This document shows positions 23,708 to 35,434 of a stretch of DNA of 64,000 bases, one piece after another (the stretch's first letter is position 1; each line of letters opens with the position of its first letter). The translations under genes were made by a program, and so were the position numbers. This DNA comes from Laguncularia racemosa (taxonomy: Eukaryota > Streptophyta > Magnoliopsida > Myrtales > Combretaceae): the NCBI GenBank assembly GCA_037954665.1, contig JBBMOL010000038.1, positions 2,418,001-2,482,000 of the forward strand, read 5' to 3'. Below the pieces are notes generated by a model. The model was given only the letters and a program-made list of their open reading frames with translations, was not told where the DNA came from and did no database searches.

Positions 23708-25396
23708 CAAAATTAGCAAAGTAGGCTCAATTTTTTATCAACTAGTGCTAGCCAAGAGAAACAAGAAATGATCTCTACTATAATAAGTGGTAGATTTCAT
23801 ATGGAGCAAATGAAAAATGCCTCTGCTCATTGGATTTTGATGTATTAGCACCTGTTTTTTATTATAGAACAGGATCGCTTTAATATGATGCAAAGGCAAG
23901 AAAATACTGAATAGGAGAAAATCACATAATACTCTAAAAAAGGATTACATCCAAGTGTATGACATAAAAAAGGAAAAAATTGCACACATTGCTCAAAGAT
24001 GCTACAAAAAAAAAAAGAAAAGTTTGACAAATAACTTATGGAAGTTAAAGAATCAATAGGTGGAATATATGGTGTTGATTAGTCACTTTGTTGATGACAA
24101 TTGGAAAGTTAAAAAATGTGTGCTTAATTTTGTTCATATACCCCCCCTCCTTGTCGTGGAATTAATATTGTTGATTCTATATATAAATGTTTGAAAGAGT
24201 GATGAATTGAAAATAAGGTGCAAACCATATCGATTAACAGTGCATCAAATAATGATTTAGCAATAAAATTATTGAAAGATGCATTCTCAAAAATATAGGA
24301 GATGACTATGCAGGGGGAAATTGATCCATGTTTGATGTTGTGCTCATATCTTCAATCTTATGGTTTAAGATGGCCTTTCAAAAATTAAAGAATAATTGAG
24401 AATGTGCATAATAGTATTATTTATGTAATCAATCTAAGGCTCAACTTTAAGTGTTTCTTGAGATTAGGTAACAATTGCAATTGCCTGCAAGGAAACTTAT
24501 TCTCCACTATAAGATATGTCAGAACTCAACTTATGAGATGTTATCTACTACCTTGAAATTCAAAGAAGTGTACTCTAGATCTGCAGAAAGAGATCCACAT
24601 TATTGGTCTTTTCCAAGTTTGGATGATTGGGAGAAAATTGAGAAAGTTTGTAAGGTATTACATGTTTTTAATGTTGTCACAAATGTTATTTCTAGTATTG
24701 AATATTCAACATCTAACCCATTCTTACTTGAGGAGTATCATGTAAAGTTAGCATTGGATAAGATATCACTTGATGAGGATGGGTTTATCCGTGTGATGAT
24801 CAAGAAAATGTAAAGCAAGTTTGATTAGTACTTGGGGTGGGGAGTGCAATTTGTTGATGACTATAACTATTGTCTTAGACCCTTGATACAAAATGATAGG
24901 TCTTGAGTTTTTCATTCCTCATATTTATCTTGCACAAGAGGCATGAGAAAGCATTATGAGAGTTGGAGAAGCTTTATATGATCTTTATGGGGATTATGTA
25001 GAGCATGAGTCTATTAATAAAGAAACTTATGGTGATACTCAATTAGTAAGTCATAATCCTTCCCTATATGATGAAAATCAATTTCGTTAGGGGAGAATTT
25101 ACTTAGTATGTGAAAAATGTTGAAACAGTATTACCGAAGTATAGCTTAGAGAATTACTTTAGGAAATGTGTTATATTTTAAAAGGGGATGTAAAAGAATT
25201 TGATGTTTTAAAATGGTGGAAGGTGAACCATATGAAGTATCATATTTTGTCTCAAATGGCATGTGATATCTTGGCTATTCCCATTACAACAATAGCTTTA
25301 CAAGCCACATTTAGTGCTATTAGTAAGGTCATTGATACATACCATACCTCATTGTCTCTAGAAACAATTCAAGTATTGCTATGTGTTGCTAATTGA
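23327..25396 (+). pseudogene. hAT transposase pseudogene (BED finger to hATC)
   Basis: A likely original ATG lies at 23327. A BED zinc finger is spread over two frames at about 23500-23660: LYCKKKL, then THFRHHLNTC. After a (TA)n expansion come SHFVDDNWKVKK (about 24080), SINSASNNDLAIKLLKDAF (24230), a degraded CAHIFNL (24345), FKEVYSRSAERDPHYWSFP (24560) with DDWEKIEKVCKVL, and a hATC block EFDVLKWWKVNHMKYHILSQ / MACDILAIPITTIALQATFS at 25195-25325, ending at 25396. The order matches a full hAT transposase but stops and frameshifts abolish the ORF. It is a different copy from the minus-strand one at 3040-5277, more decayed, and carries different termini. Confidence 0.82.
23660..23705. repeat. 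(TA)n microsatellite
   Basis: About 23 TA units preceded by CATACATACA. It lies inside the second hAT pseudogene just after the BED finger and probably expanded after inactivation. Confidence 0.97.
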
Positions 25397-26327
25397 TGCC
25401 ATAATTTTCATAGAGTAAAGAAGAAGTACAAGGTAATTATCATTATTTATGCTTTCATTAATTTTAGTATTTGTTGTTGCAGTCCTTTCTTTCCCTCTAA
25501 ATCCATTAATATATTTGTTTTCATCTTGTTATCCTTGCATAATGATAAAAAACCAATAGAGGTGGTGCTTCCCATTACATGAATGTCTCAAGACTTTACA
25601 AGCAGTATGTTACAATTCTATGTTTTCTAATTTATTATAAATTGAAACGACATTGACAAAAATTACTAATTACTTACTTTGTAACATGATTACATTTATT
25701 TTGTCTTTTTTTTAGGTACTCATTTTCAATTGGAACTAAGCTGTTTTGGTCAGAGAGCTTTTGGAAAGAGGGATCAAACAATGCATTACATCTAATCTAA
25801 TTGGAAAAACTATATTTTCATCGAGGATTTTTTTGAAAATGGATGTTGACATTTCTAACTTTATGTATTGACAGCTTTATTGTTTATTTTCATACTTATG
25901 CGATAGGATCATCTATGTTAAATGTGATGGATTATGAGTATGTCAATTAAGTAATGTTTGTGAATTATTGTTTAGTTTGATATCCTTTTAGATGAAGACC
26001 AATAGAGATTGAAATTATAAAATTTCACATGACGTGCTTTATATTTCAATTTTATTAGGTCAAAATAATTCAGGTAAATCGACCTTCAAATTGATCTTGA
26101 GTTCATGCTCAAAACCAGCTATTTTTCATTCTAATAAAGTTTCAAAGAAATAATCAAGCCCATTCAAGTTGAGCTTGAACTTATTGAGTGTCATTTAGAG
26201 CCAAGCTCGAGTTTGAAAATTAAAGCTCATTCAAGTTCAAGTTGAGCTAAAGCTTGAAGTTTTCAATTCAAGTCAAGTTCGAGCTTAATACTGTATCATC
26301 TCAACTTGACTCGTTTATGGCCCTATT

Positions 26328-29300
26328 ACAAACTACAATAACCTACTATCCATGAACTCAGGTGACTATAACAAGTTGCTAACTTCACTAGCTCTAAACC
26401 TCAAAACATTATGACCTTAGGGTTGCTAAACCATAGCTGCAGTGATCCATGTGGTTCAACTCAACACATAAGGACCCTTTAATTTGCGAAACTACAACCA
26501 TGACCACCTATGGTGGGGTATGGCAATGTTGATGAAACATTTTGATTAACTTCTTACCATCATAGATACCTATTTTAGTGAAAGCTTTGTTGGTTGGAGC
26601 TTTGTGCATGTTGCATGGTGTATATCTTAAAACTTTGAAGAAGGTTAAATTAATTGATCCTTGATGGTTTATATCAAGTGTTTATGGGAGTTTTCAAACC
26701 TAAAGACAATTTTTGGAAGAAAACATAAGCAAGACAACCAAGTTATTTTGACAATAAACATGTAATCTTTTCAAAATGGGTTTCTAAAATTAAATATACA
26801 CTTACATTAAATTTGGTAATGAAATTATGTTTAATCTTAGATTGATATTTTCTTTAAGAAATTGAATTCTTTCTATAAGGAATCATTTCTCATATGTTAA
26901 ATTTCAATTTAATTGAATAAAATCTTGATAAAATTGTTTTATAAATGGAAATCTTTTGAAAAGACACTTATATGAATAAATTATCGATCGAAAACAATGC
27001 CATAGAAATTTCTTGATTTCGCGAGTATTGTCATGGAAGATCTATTGCTTGACCTCACTTAAAACAAGCAATAAAGACTAAAGAAATACAATAAAGGTGT
27101 GTGAAATCATCAAAATATTCATCTAAGTGCAAAAATAAATATGAGGCAAGAGTGATTAATAGATATATATATTTTTTACAATTTTAAAGTGTTACTTATA
27201 CAATCTTTGAGAGATCACTTTGCAACATTCAATTCACTTCTTAATTAAACTTGCTGAGGTATATAAGTTGTGTATGTTCTATATGATATCTAACAAACAA
27301 ATTATTTTCTATAGGGTATCACAAAGAGAAATTTCTAAAAATTTTAACTTTTGTAATGCATCATAAGTAACTTCAATGAGGCATCAAAAGAGACATTGTA
27401 ATTACTTAATGCCACATTTGGTATATAGAGCTGCTACAAAATGGAATGGTTAGTCTAGCATGGAGTTGCAATTTCCCTTCTAAAATTCAGGATTTGAAAT
27501 CTGACTCAAAGATAAGATTGTTGATTCCACCTTTCATAGACATATCTAAATACAGGAATGAGAGTAAAACTTGAAATTGAAATTCCCTTTTAGATCTGTT
27601 CCTACATACAAAATGTGCCATAAGTTGCTAAGTTATGAATTACACCTAATTGGGTTTAGATGTAGGAGTAAAGATAATAGATAAGAACATTTAAACTCCT
27701 CCATCTTTTTTGTCATCTTTTCTAACAAAACTTATATATATTGTTAATGATGCACTTACTGCAATGATTTCAACAACACGAAAAGAAATACACACACACA
27801 CACACACACACATATATAATTATAATTAAAATCTATACAATCCCCATTCACAAATTCTTTTTGGCCTTTCAAAGGTTGCAATTGTAGTTGCTATTACCTT
27901 AAATATGAGACTTTTGAAAGGAAAATTCAATCATTTTAGAAGTAAATAAGTTATTGGAATTATTGAGAATGTAAATAAAATACAAGGAAGGGGATATAAC
28001 TAAGTATATATTGAAAGTAAATATTTTCTATGATTCCTAAATTAAAATAGTAAAATATAAGGGAAACTAAATGAAAGGCAATTATGTGTGTATCTCATCC
28101 TCTAACAACTTTAAACCCTTTTACAGTTGATGTTGTACTCAGTCACAACTTATGACTTGGAAACATCACACCCCTTTGATTAGATTTCAATTTAAATAGA
28201 GCCTTTTTCATTTAAAATGATTCAAATCTTGTGTCTTCATTTTGATTTGTTCTTAAATTGTGTGTCTTACAATTATTTTTTTATATTGACCATTGGTTTG
28301 AATCCATTATATTTTTTGACCAAATTCTTAAGTCAATGTCAACACTCATATAACAGAGTAGATCTTTTTCTTTACTTTCTTCTTATGATTTTAAAATTAT
28401 GGTTTTGGTCAATACTTTTATTTTGAGTGTGGTCATTTTTCTATTCATGATTTAATCTGTAATTCAATTTGAATCAATATACTAAGGTTGCAAGAATACG
28501 TAGACCAAATTTTATAATTTAATTTGGATTGATAGAAAAAGAAAAACCAATTTGTTGTTTATAATTCAATTTGATTTAGAGTAATGAATTGAACTAAACC
28601 AAACAAAGTTGAACCAAATTGTATCCACTCTTAGTTATCATGTAGATGAACAATGGTTGTTGTTAGGATCTTGAAATTTTTGTTCTATGTAAGATTCTAG
28701 TAGTGCTTGTTCATGGATGGGTTCTTATTCATTAGAGAAGTTGTTTTATGTTGAAGTAGATAAGTGTTACTGTTAAACTATGCATACATGCGTAGTTGGA
28801 TGCTGACATGTAAGGTAGATGATTTGTGTTAATGTGTCGTATCTCAGATTTGCATCTAAACGTATTTGTATGTAAAAAGTTTCAACCCATAATACAACTT
28901 GTTTATTAATCATGTTTGAAAAGTTAAAATTGTAACCTAACCCATTTAATAAATATGTTACGTATCAAGATTGGACCCATTTATCAACTAAAATATTTTA
29001 AATAGATCTTGCCATAATTATAATTTCAATTAAAATAATTAAAAAGTCTTCATAAAATTAAAATCTAAAAAGATAAATTACTTAAACTGTTAAATATAAT
29101 AAATCATAATGAAACAAATAAAAATCATATTAGTAAATCCAATTAAACATAATAAAATAAATCATTTATTTATTACATCACATTAATGCATTAGATTGAA
29201 CATGATCTAATTAGATATTAGTGTTAATATTCGAATTAACATACATTCTTGTTCTTTAGGGGAGATTGTTAAAAGAGTCTACATAAAAAGAGCTATTAAT

Positions 29301-29946
29301 ATGGTAATAAAGGTATTAATAAACTAAAATCCTTGTAACCTAGTGATCTGAATATTAGTCTTTAGGTTGAATGAACTAGGTTTAAATATCTCCTTTTTCA
29401 TTATAATCGCCAAAAAAAAGAAAAATCAATAAGAATGACACATCATCCTCTCTTAATAGGTATACTAAAAAATCATTAGGATATAAAGGATAAGTAAAGA
29501 GAAGTTTATTTGCGTAACACATTTGAATAATTTAAACATTAAAATTTTTTTGAATTTGTAAAGAAATAAAATCCTACATTATAAACTTGTTAAAGTAAAT
29601 ATGCTTAATATTATGAAAAAGATAAGATCACTTTTTAATATAGGATTTGAAGATATATAAAATATCTCAAAATAGAATTGATATATTATATTAATTATAT
29701 AAAAGCTCTATTATAGTTAGATAAAAACTTAGGTTAAGAACTTAAAGAAAAATGTTAACAATCCTAATCATAAATGAGTTGGTCGGTTTATAAATGGGTT
29801 TGGATGCTAAATCCATGGATGGCCTAAAGGGGAGCCCAAAAGGGGCCCCAACCCCCTAAGCCTTGAAAAAATCATTTACAGAAATCTACATTAAATGAAT
29901 AAATATATAGAATATTAAGTATTATGAAGAGTAAATTTTATTATAT
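26328..29946. other. AT-rich intergenic DNA, no gene seen
   Basis: No domain was recognised. A (CA)n run lies at about 27790-27812. The stretch 28480-28640 contains AACCAAATTG/CAATTTGATT words resembling subterminal sequence of hAT-type MITEs, but no termini could be set. The 69-codon frame at 28217-28426 is hydrophobic and AT-driven and is not called. Confidence 0.5.
27790..27812. repeat. (CA)n microsatellite
   Basis: About eleven CA units followed by TATATA. Simple repeat in non-coding DNA. Confidence 0.95.
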
Positions 29947-29951
29947 TATTA

Positions 29952-30016
29952 AGTATAGTTAAGTGGTTAAATGCATATTATTGTAAATGTAAGGTCATGG
30001 GTTTAAATTTCACTAT
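29952..30016 (+). other. Decayed tRNA-like sequence, possibly SINE- or tRNA-Tyr-derived
   Basis: TAGTTAAGTGGTTAAATGC resembles a D-arm/A-box region. ATTGTAAAT resembles a tRNA-Tyr anticodon loop with GTA in the middle. GGTCATGGGTTTAAATTTC resembles a T-arm/B box with C-to-T changes. Stems do not pair well, so it is not a functional tRNA. It may be a SINE head or an old tRNA pseudogene. Confidence 0.35.
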
Positions 30017-30057
30017 AAGCAATTTATTTTTCTAATTTTCATTTATTATTTTTTTGT

Positions 30058-30390
30058 CTCACATTAAATAAATGAGTTTCACTATCTTTTTACCTTTTTT
30101 TCCCCCCTTTTCTTTATATCTAATAAAATTAAATCCATCTTTCAAAAATGATAATTAACTAAATAAATTCTAATTACATGTTATTTGTTTATTAGTATTT
30201 GTACGATCATTAATAATGACATTATCAATGCTACAATAGTTTCAATCTTATCGCATAGTATATTAGTAAATAATAAGTCATATTACTGAATGCTTTAACA
30301 TTATTTTATTAGAATTAATGTAACGAAAATGAATGGGTACCATTAAGCAAACGATTGTTTAATTACTAATATTGAATTTATTCTTTTTTT
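30058..30390. repeat. Tandem duplication, copy 1
   Basis: Pairs with 30463-30790 at a spacing of about 408 bp. Shared landmarks: AGTTTCACTATCTTTTTAC, ATATCTAATAAAATTAAAT, AATGACATTATCAATGCTAC, AGTAAATAATAAGTCATATT and GAAAATGAATGGGTAC. Non-coding in both copies. Confidence 0.88.
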
Positions 30391-30462
30391 GTTTAAGTAC
30401 TTCTTTTGATTTATTTTTATTAATAGCACATTCTACTTTTCAAATTGTACTTATTGTTTGTC

Positions 30463-30790
30463 TCTCATTAATGGAGTTTCATTATCTTTTTACTTCTTTT
30501 CTTTCTTAATATCTAATAAAATTAAATTCATTTATTAAAAGTAATAGTTAACTAAATAAATTCTAAGTACATACTATTTATTTATTAGTACTCATATCAT
30601 AAATAATAATAATGACATTATCAATGCTACAAAAATTTCAGTTTTATTACCTAATACATTAGTAAATAATAAGTCATATTACTCAATGTTATAACACTCT
30701 TTTTTCATAATTAATGTAATGAAAATGAATGGGTACTATTAAGCTACTGATTGTCTAATTATTTATATTGAACTTGATTATTTTGTTCAA
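30463..30790. repeat. Tandem duplication, copy 2
   Basis: Second unit of the 0.4-kb duplication, diverged from the first by roughly 15% by eye with small indels. No terminal repeats or coding content were seen, so this is a simple segmental duplication rather than a recognised transposon. Confidence 0.88.
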
Positions 30791-31714
30791 ATATGTTTAA
30801 TGATTTATGTTTATTGATAACAAAACTCACACATGTTTTATATATTAATTCCATTTTTTAAAATTTAATGGATATATATATCTTAATGAGAAGGTAAAAA
30901 AATTATCCTTTTATTTATTTGAAGTACACTGAGCACTAAAGATCATTTGACCAAAAAAAAAAAATTAATCCCCATCCTCATTGAATTTTAAAAAGTATTG
31001 CAATTGGACATGTTAACAATTTTTCTTTTCTTTTTTATGCATATAAGATACACTATTATTACAAAAGCTAGAAAATGTTTTTCTACAAGTAACATTAATT
31101 TAAATAAGACAATTCCAATCTAGCTCCCTTAGTTGTATGATCTTGCATCAGTCCTTGGCTAAACCTAAATCTAAATACATTTATGAATGGATCTAGATGA
31201 GTTCAACTCATTTATTAATCGTATTCAGTTTTTCTAACATAAACCTGAGTATTGACATGTTTTATGCCAAATTGCCAATCCTAATGACATGACAATGGCT
31301 ATTAGTGGTTTTGTTCATATTAGAATGCACATGTTGTAGACTAATTTGCCTAAAGTGTAAATATCCATGACAGGATTTACTAAAGTTCAATAAGGTGGTG
31401 ACACTAACATGTAAAACTTCATTTGAATGCTACCAATATCATTAAAAAATTCAAGCCATTAATCCTTAAATAAATTGAAGCTCTAATACTAAACAAGAGA
31501 TTAGATAAAAATAAATAAATAAAAATACAAGGGGCTCACAACCCTTTCATTAGGGACCACTTTTGTCCTCTCTAACCTGTAATAGAAATGAAAGAAGGAT
31601 TTATAAAGAGGGGAAGTGAGATTTTTAAGAAACATTCATTTGTTTGAATATGAAAAGAAAGTAAGCGGTGAAAGATTTCAAAGGAAAACATGCATAATTG
31701 CAATTAGAAGTGTA

Positions 31715-32410
31715 CAAGTGAGTTAAACGGGCTAACTCGACTCGGCTCACTTTAGCCCATGGGTTAAATAGGCCAACTTATAATAACCCATTTAACAAAC
31801 GAATTAGAATTTATTAGCCCTAACCTAGTTCTCATGGGTTAGTGAGTTAAACGATCTAACTCACTAAGCTAGTCCATTTAACCTATATATTTGCTTTGGT
31901 GAATTAAATGAGCTGCTAGGTTGAATGGGTCAATACAACTCATTTATTTATTTTAGTGAGTCATATGGGCCAACACACAATCCATTAATAATATATATAT
32001 TTTTATTTAAGATTGTACAAAATATAAAGTCCATAACAACTTTATATAATTATATATAGCAACATTATGAATTAAATTGATACTTTATATCATAATATGA
32101 ATATAATAATTGTAACATTTTTATAATATAAATATTATAAAATAATCGATTAAGGAGTAAAACTAGTAAGGAAGATGAAAAGACTAAGATAAAAAAGTAA
32201 GAAAGAAGAGTGAGGAAGATGATGATGAATGATGATATGAAGCTTAAATTTTATAACTTATTGTATTAAGTTTAAAAGTGAAATGAATTAATGAATTAAC
32301 ATTATATTATAGATGATAAGTTATGCCAATTTCTTATTTTCCTAGGGGTAGTGGGTTGTTCTATGAGTTAAATAAGTTAACTTGCTTGGTTAAATAAGCT
32401 TATTTAGTTT
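31715..32410. repeat. hAT-MITE-like segment rich in GAGTTAAA words (tentative)
   Basis: The left part (31715-31930) contains GTGAGTTAAACGGGCTAAC, CCCATGGGTTAAATAGG and CCATTTAACC words. The right part (32345-32410) has GAGTTAAATAAGTTAAC. Such word content is typical of subterminal regions of plant hAT-type MITEs. No target duplication was identified and the ends are guesses. Confidence 0.35.
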
Positions 32411-34082
32411 TTTTTTTAAAACGGATTAAAAATTTTAATTTTAATTATTTTTTAAAGTGGATTAAGCAAATCAAATCATAGATCATAACCAATTTATACA
32501 ACTTTAATCGTAGTGATTCTTAATAAATTTTAAGGATGGATAATAGAAGGACTTACTCGTAAATTTACTATGAAAAACATGTATTCATTTTCCTCTCATC
32601 GAAGTAAAGAAAAAGGTGAATGTTTCTTTCGATTTCTCTTTTCCCCTCTAGTTCTTTCTTCTCAACTTTCTTTCCTTTCCTTTTTAGTTCCATCACTCGT
32701 CCACTCGATAGGGCTAGGGTCCTTGTGGAAAACTTTTTCCGGAGGCTCCGATTAAAGTTGGGCTTATTACATCCGAAGAGAGTATAGATCCTTTTTTAAG
32801 GATGTTCTGGCAACATGAAAGCGTCCCACGTGCTTGCGGTGGGTTTGAGAATGTCGTGATGATATGATAAGAAGCATCTTAATCGATAAAATCGTGTCCT
32901 GGGCTCTTTTGCCATGATAGCAGCATGCTTGTCACAGATAGATATTTTAAATTAACATTTTCTATTTTTTTTTTAATTTGTAAGTTTAACACGTCATTAA
33001 GTATAATTAATAATTAAAATTATAAAAAGATAATATTATAACGTATTTAAAATATTTAAATAATCTTATCCATTGATTAATAAATTTTAAAAAATTTAAA
33101 GAAGCCAAATCCAACTTTTTTTTTTTTTTCTTTTTGAAGATCATAGGTATCTTAAAGTCTTGATAAGGCTTGTCCCATATTTGTCATGTATGTAGGAATG
33201 CGAATTGGGGAATGGTTTGCCTTTGGATTAGTTAGTCATCCTCGTACCCCATCCGGCATAATCCATCATTATCGCCACATAATCCGTTGAGGTTTAACGA
33301 ATACGATAAATTCTCTGCTTCATGTGAGTTGTAGACCCTTGACCCGCCACGAAAATTAATGGGTAAAGCTAAATACTTCATAAAAATATAATGCAAATTT
33401 TGATAACAAGTCATATATAAAGCTACAAAATAAATGACACCGTATTTAAATAATTGAAAAATCAACAATAAGAATCTCAGTAATGAGGGAAACTACGAGT
33501 AATTATGAAACATAACCATCTTAAGCAACTTCATCACCATTCTTTTAACTCAAAGTCCAATTGCTGTAGTAAATAAATCCTGAATTTATCATAATAAATT
33601 TTTAGATTTTGATATGTATAAGAGTAGGCTCTAGGATGGAATAGGGGTTTAAGCTTACCACCATTTTTGATCCAATAAACGTCATTATTATCTCGCTATT
33701 GGTTAATTATGGCAGATTCGGGAGTTTTTTTTTTTTTTTTTATTGAAATCTTTATATATGGGATTAGAGGCAATATTGAAAAAAGCACACTATCTAGGAA
33801 TTTAATAAAACCTTGATCCAAAGTGAGATATTTTCTTCGAGCGGTTTTACCTACGATACGATACGATACAAAGAATCCTCAGCAATGAAGACCCCTCACG
33901 AAGCTTCTAGTAGAGAGAATAGACAAAGACAAAGAACCGTACTCGTTTGCAGGCATTATTATTCAAACAAGTAGATGTTAATGAATGATTCCTTGACATT
34001 TCCCATTGGCATGCATATGCGTGATTCACTACTTTTAACACTATTTCTTTCAATAATTCTACAATAAAATTTTTTGAGGTTA

Positions 34083-34124
<42 letters not shown>

Positions 34125-34466
34125 TATATCATAGAGTCTTGGTCATCTGGCACTGGCATCCGATTCTAATAAGAATCTCCCACGATCTAATGAAAAATTA
34201 GATTCTCCAATCAGTCGCCAGTTTACCTCCCCCACCTCCCATTGACATTGAAAGCCGAGCCAACAATAATTCATAAACAATTCGAACTTCTTCTTAATGA
34301 AATTAATAAAAATAGAACTATGATAAGGTATCTATCTGTATTTCACATGATTAGCTATACTCATCTATGAAAAAAATTTACAAAAAAAAAAAAAGGGAAA
34401 AAAAAGAGAGAGAGAAGATTGATTCTAATAACATTAGGGTATTGATTCGATTTGATTAAAAACTAG
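32411..34466. other. Intergenic DNA downstream of the PHD gene
   Basis: No recognised gene. 32570-32900 is less AT-rich, with a pyrimidine-rich stretch (TTTCTTTCCTTTCC) and an unrecognised 61-codon frame, and could be a gene relic or leader, but no domain is visible. A short ACGAT triplet repeat lies near 33855 and a (TA)n run at 34085-34118. The immediate 3' flank of the PHD gene (34380-34466) has no AATAAA close to the stop on the minus strand. Confidence 0.45.
34085..34118. repeat. (TA)n microsatellite
   Basis: About 16 uninterrupted AT/TA units, followed after AAAA by a second short TATATATAT. It lies about 350 bp downstream of the PHD gene's stop codon. Confidence 0.95.
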
Positions 34467-35325
34467 CTAGCTTGAGACCTCATCAAGAAGTTTATACCTC
34501 CTAACCTTATTCCTGAAGACATGTCTTGCGATGCCAACGTTGCCAGTAGCAACGGCAGCAGTAGCAGTATCTGAAATCTCCTCGGATTTTGCTCTCCTGA
34601 GTCTCTCCTCCAACGCTCCCCTTGTGATGATCCTCTTCCTTACCGTTGGTGATCTCTGGTCATCATTACCAACCGACTTCTGCCGTTGATCTCTCATCGT
34701 CGTGCTCTTGATTTTCAAATGAACCAAACTGGGCTTTTGCTTTTGACAGCTACTGGATCTTAGTTTTCTACCCATATTATTATTGTTGTTGTTGTTGTTG
34801 TTATCGTTATCATTCATGTCTAAATCTTCGTTCTTGTGCGATGAAGAATTCGAAGAACTCTTCGAGCCCCTTTCGGTCGAATTTTGGTGATCGGTCTGAT
34901 CCAAACACCAATTGCAAACTCGGTATGACTCGGCCTTTGGGTAAAGATTGCTACAGTACCTGTTGACAATTCCAACGATTAAATCATATATAAATATGGG
35001 TCATATGATACATACACCTACGCCAGAATTTTGCTCCGATATCATCTAGAGTAAAATTCCGCCATAGTTGTACTGTAAAATCATCAAGTTCGTATTAAAA
35101 TTTAAAAAACCCATGCTCGTATATCTTGATACCTGGTGTGCACACAACATAAGATGACCGGTTATTCGATTGAATGCCAATAAATTCGTATGAAGATTAC
35201 CTGTGTTGTGATCTAAATTGGCAAATCTGGCAACTGTAAAGCTCATCGGACAAGCCGTGGTCACCACACATGCAACACTCTAGGTTTTTCTCCGGTTGTG
35301 CAATAGTAACTTCTTTTGTAGTCAT
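34467..35325 (-). CDS. PHD-type zinc-finger protein, two exons, 205 aa
   Basis: The only intact gene seen. Exon 1 is 35325-35201 and exon 2 is 34959-34467. The 241-bp intron (34960-35200) has GT..AG ends on the minus strand. Joining 125 and 493 coding bases gives 205 residues plus stop with no frame break. Residues 17-60 carry an ordered C4HC3 set: C17/C20, C32/C35, H41/C44, C57/C60, within CCMCGDHGLSDELYSCQICQ and YCSNLYPKAESYRVCNWC. The intron falls between H41 and C44. Then come a Ser-rich patch, a run of nine Asn (95-103), a basic region (VRKRIITRGALEERLRR) and the C-terminus VRRYKLLDEVSS. PHD fingers commonly read histone tails, so a nuclear chromatin role is likely but inferred; I recognise the layout as an uncharacterised plant family and give no symbol. 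It has a good codon structure, unlike every other frame here. Confidence 0.85.
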
Positions 35326-35402
35326 CGTGTTGACAGAGAGAGATAGAGAGATAGAGACTGAAAAACAAACGACTGAAAGAAGAATCCCATGAAGAAGTTC
35401 AT
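35323..35402 (-). other. Upstream ORF abutting the PHD gene start
   Basis: On the minus strand an ATG at 35402-35400 opens a 26-codon frame (MNFFMGFFFQSF..., then a Ser/Leu repeat). It ends in TGA at 35324-35322, overlapping the main ATG as ATGA. A second in-frame ATG lies at 35390. If the transcript starts upstream of either ATG, this frame could restrain or couple translation of the main protein. The estimated start site (about 35395-35405) makes inclusion of the first ATG uncertain. Confidence 0.5.
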
Positions 35403-35417
35403 GTTAAAGGGAGGTGT

Positions 35418-35431
35418 TATATTATATATAT
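35418..35431 (-). promoter_or_regulatory. Candidate TATA box of the PHD gene
   Basis: The minus strand reads CATATATATAATATAAC, about 95-105 bases upstream of the ATG. A start site about 30 bases downstream would give a leader of roughly 70-80 bases, containing a (GA/CT)-rich stretch at 35330-35360 of the kind common in plant leaders. Confidence 0.55.
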
Positions 35432-35434
35432 GCG

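Larger units (their letters stand above)
22582..26327 (+). mobile_element. Second hAT element (probable extent)
   Basis: The left end TAGGGTTGTAAGTGAGTTAA (22582) and the reverse complement of the right end TAGGGCCATAAACGAGTCAA (ending at 26327) agree at about 14 of 20 bases. Both ends are followed inward by sequence rich in GAGCTTGAACTTG/CAAGTTCAAGCTC words, a common subterminal pattern in plant hAT elements. A broken transposase on the plus strand lies between. I found no convincing 8-bp target duplication, so the exact ends are provisional. Confidence 0.55.

Noticed and set aside
32570..32900. Possible organellar insertion or small gene
   Set aside because: The base composition differs from the flanks, but I recognise no plastid or mitochondrial gene and the 61-codon frame has no domain. 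A search against organelle genomes would decide.
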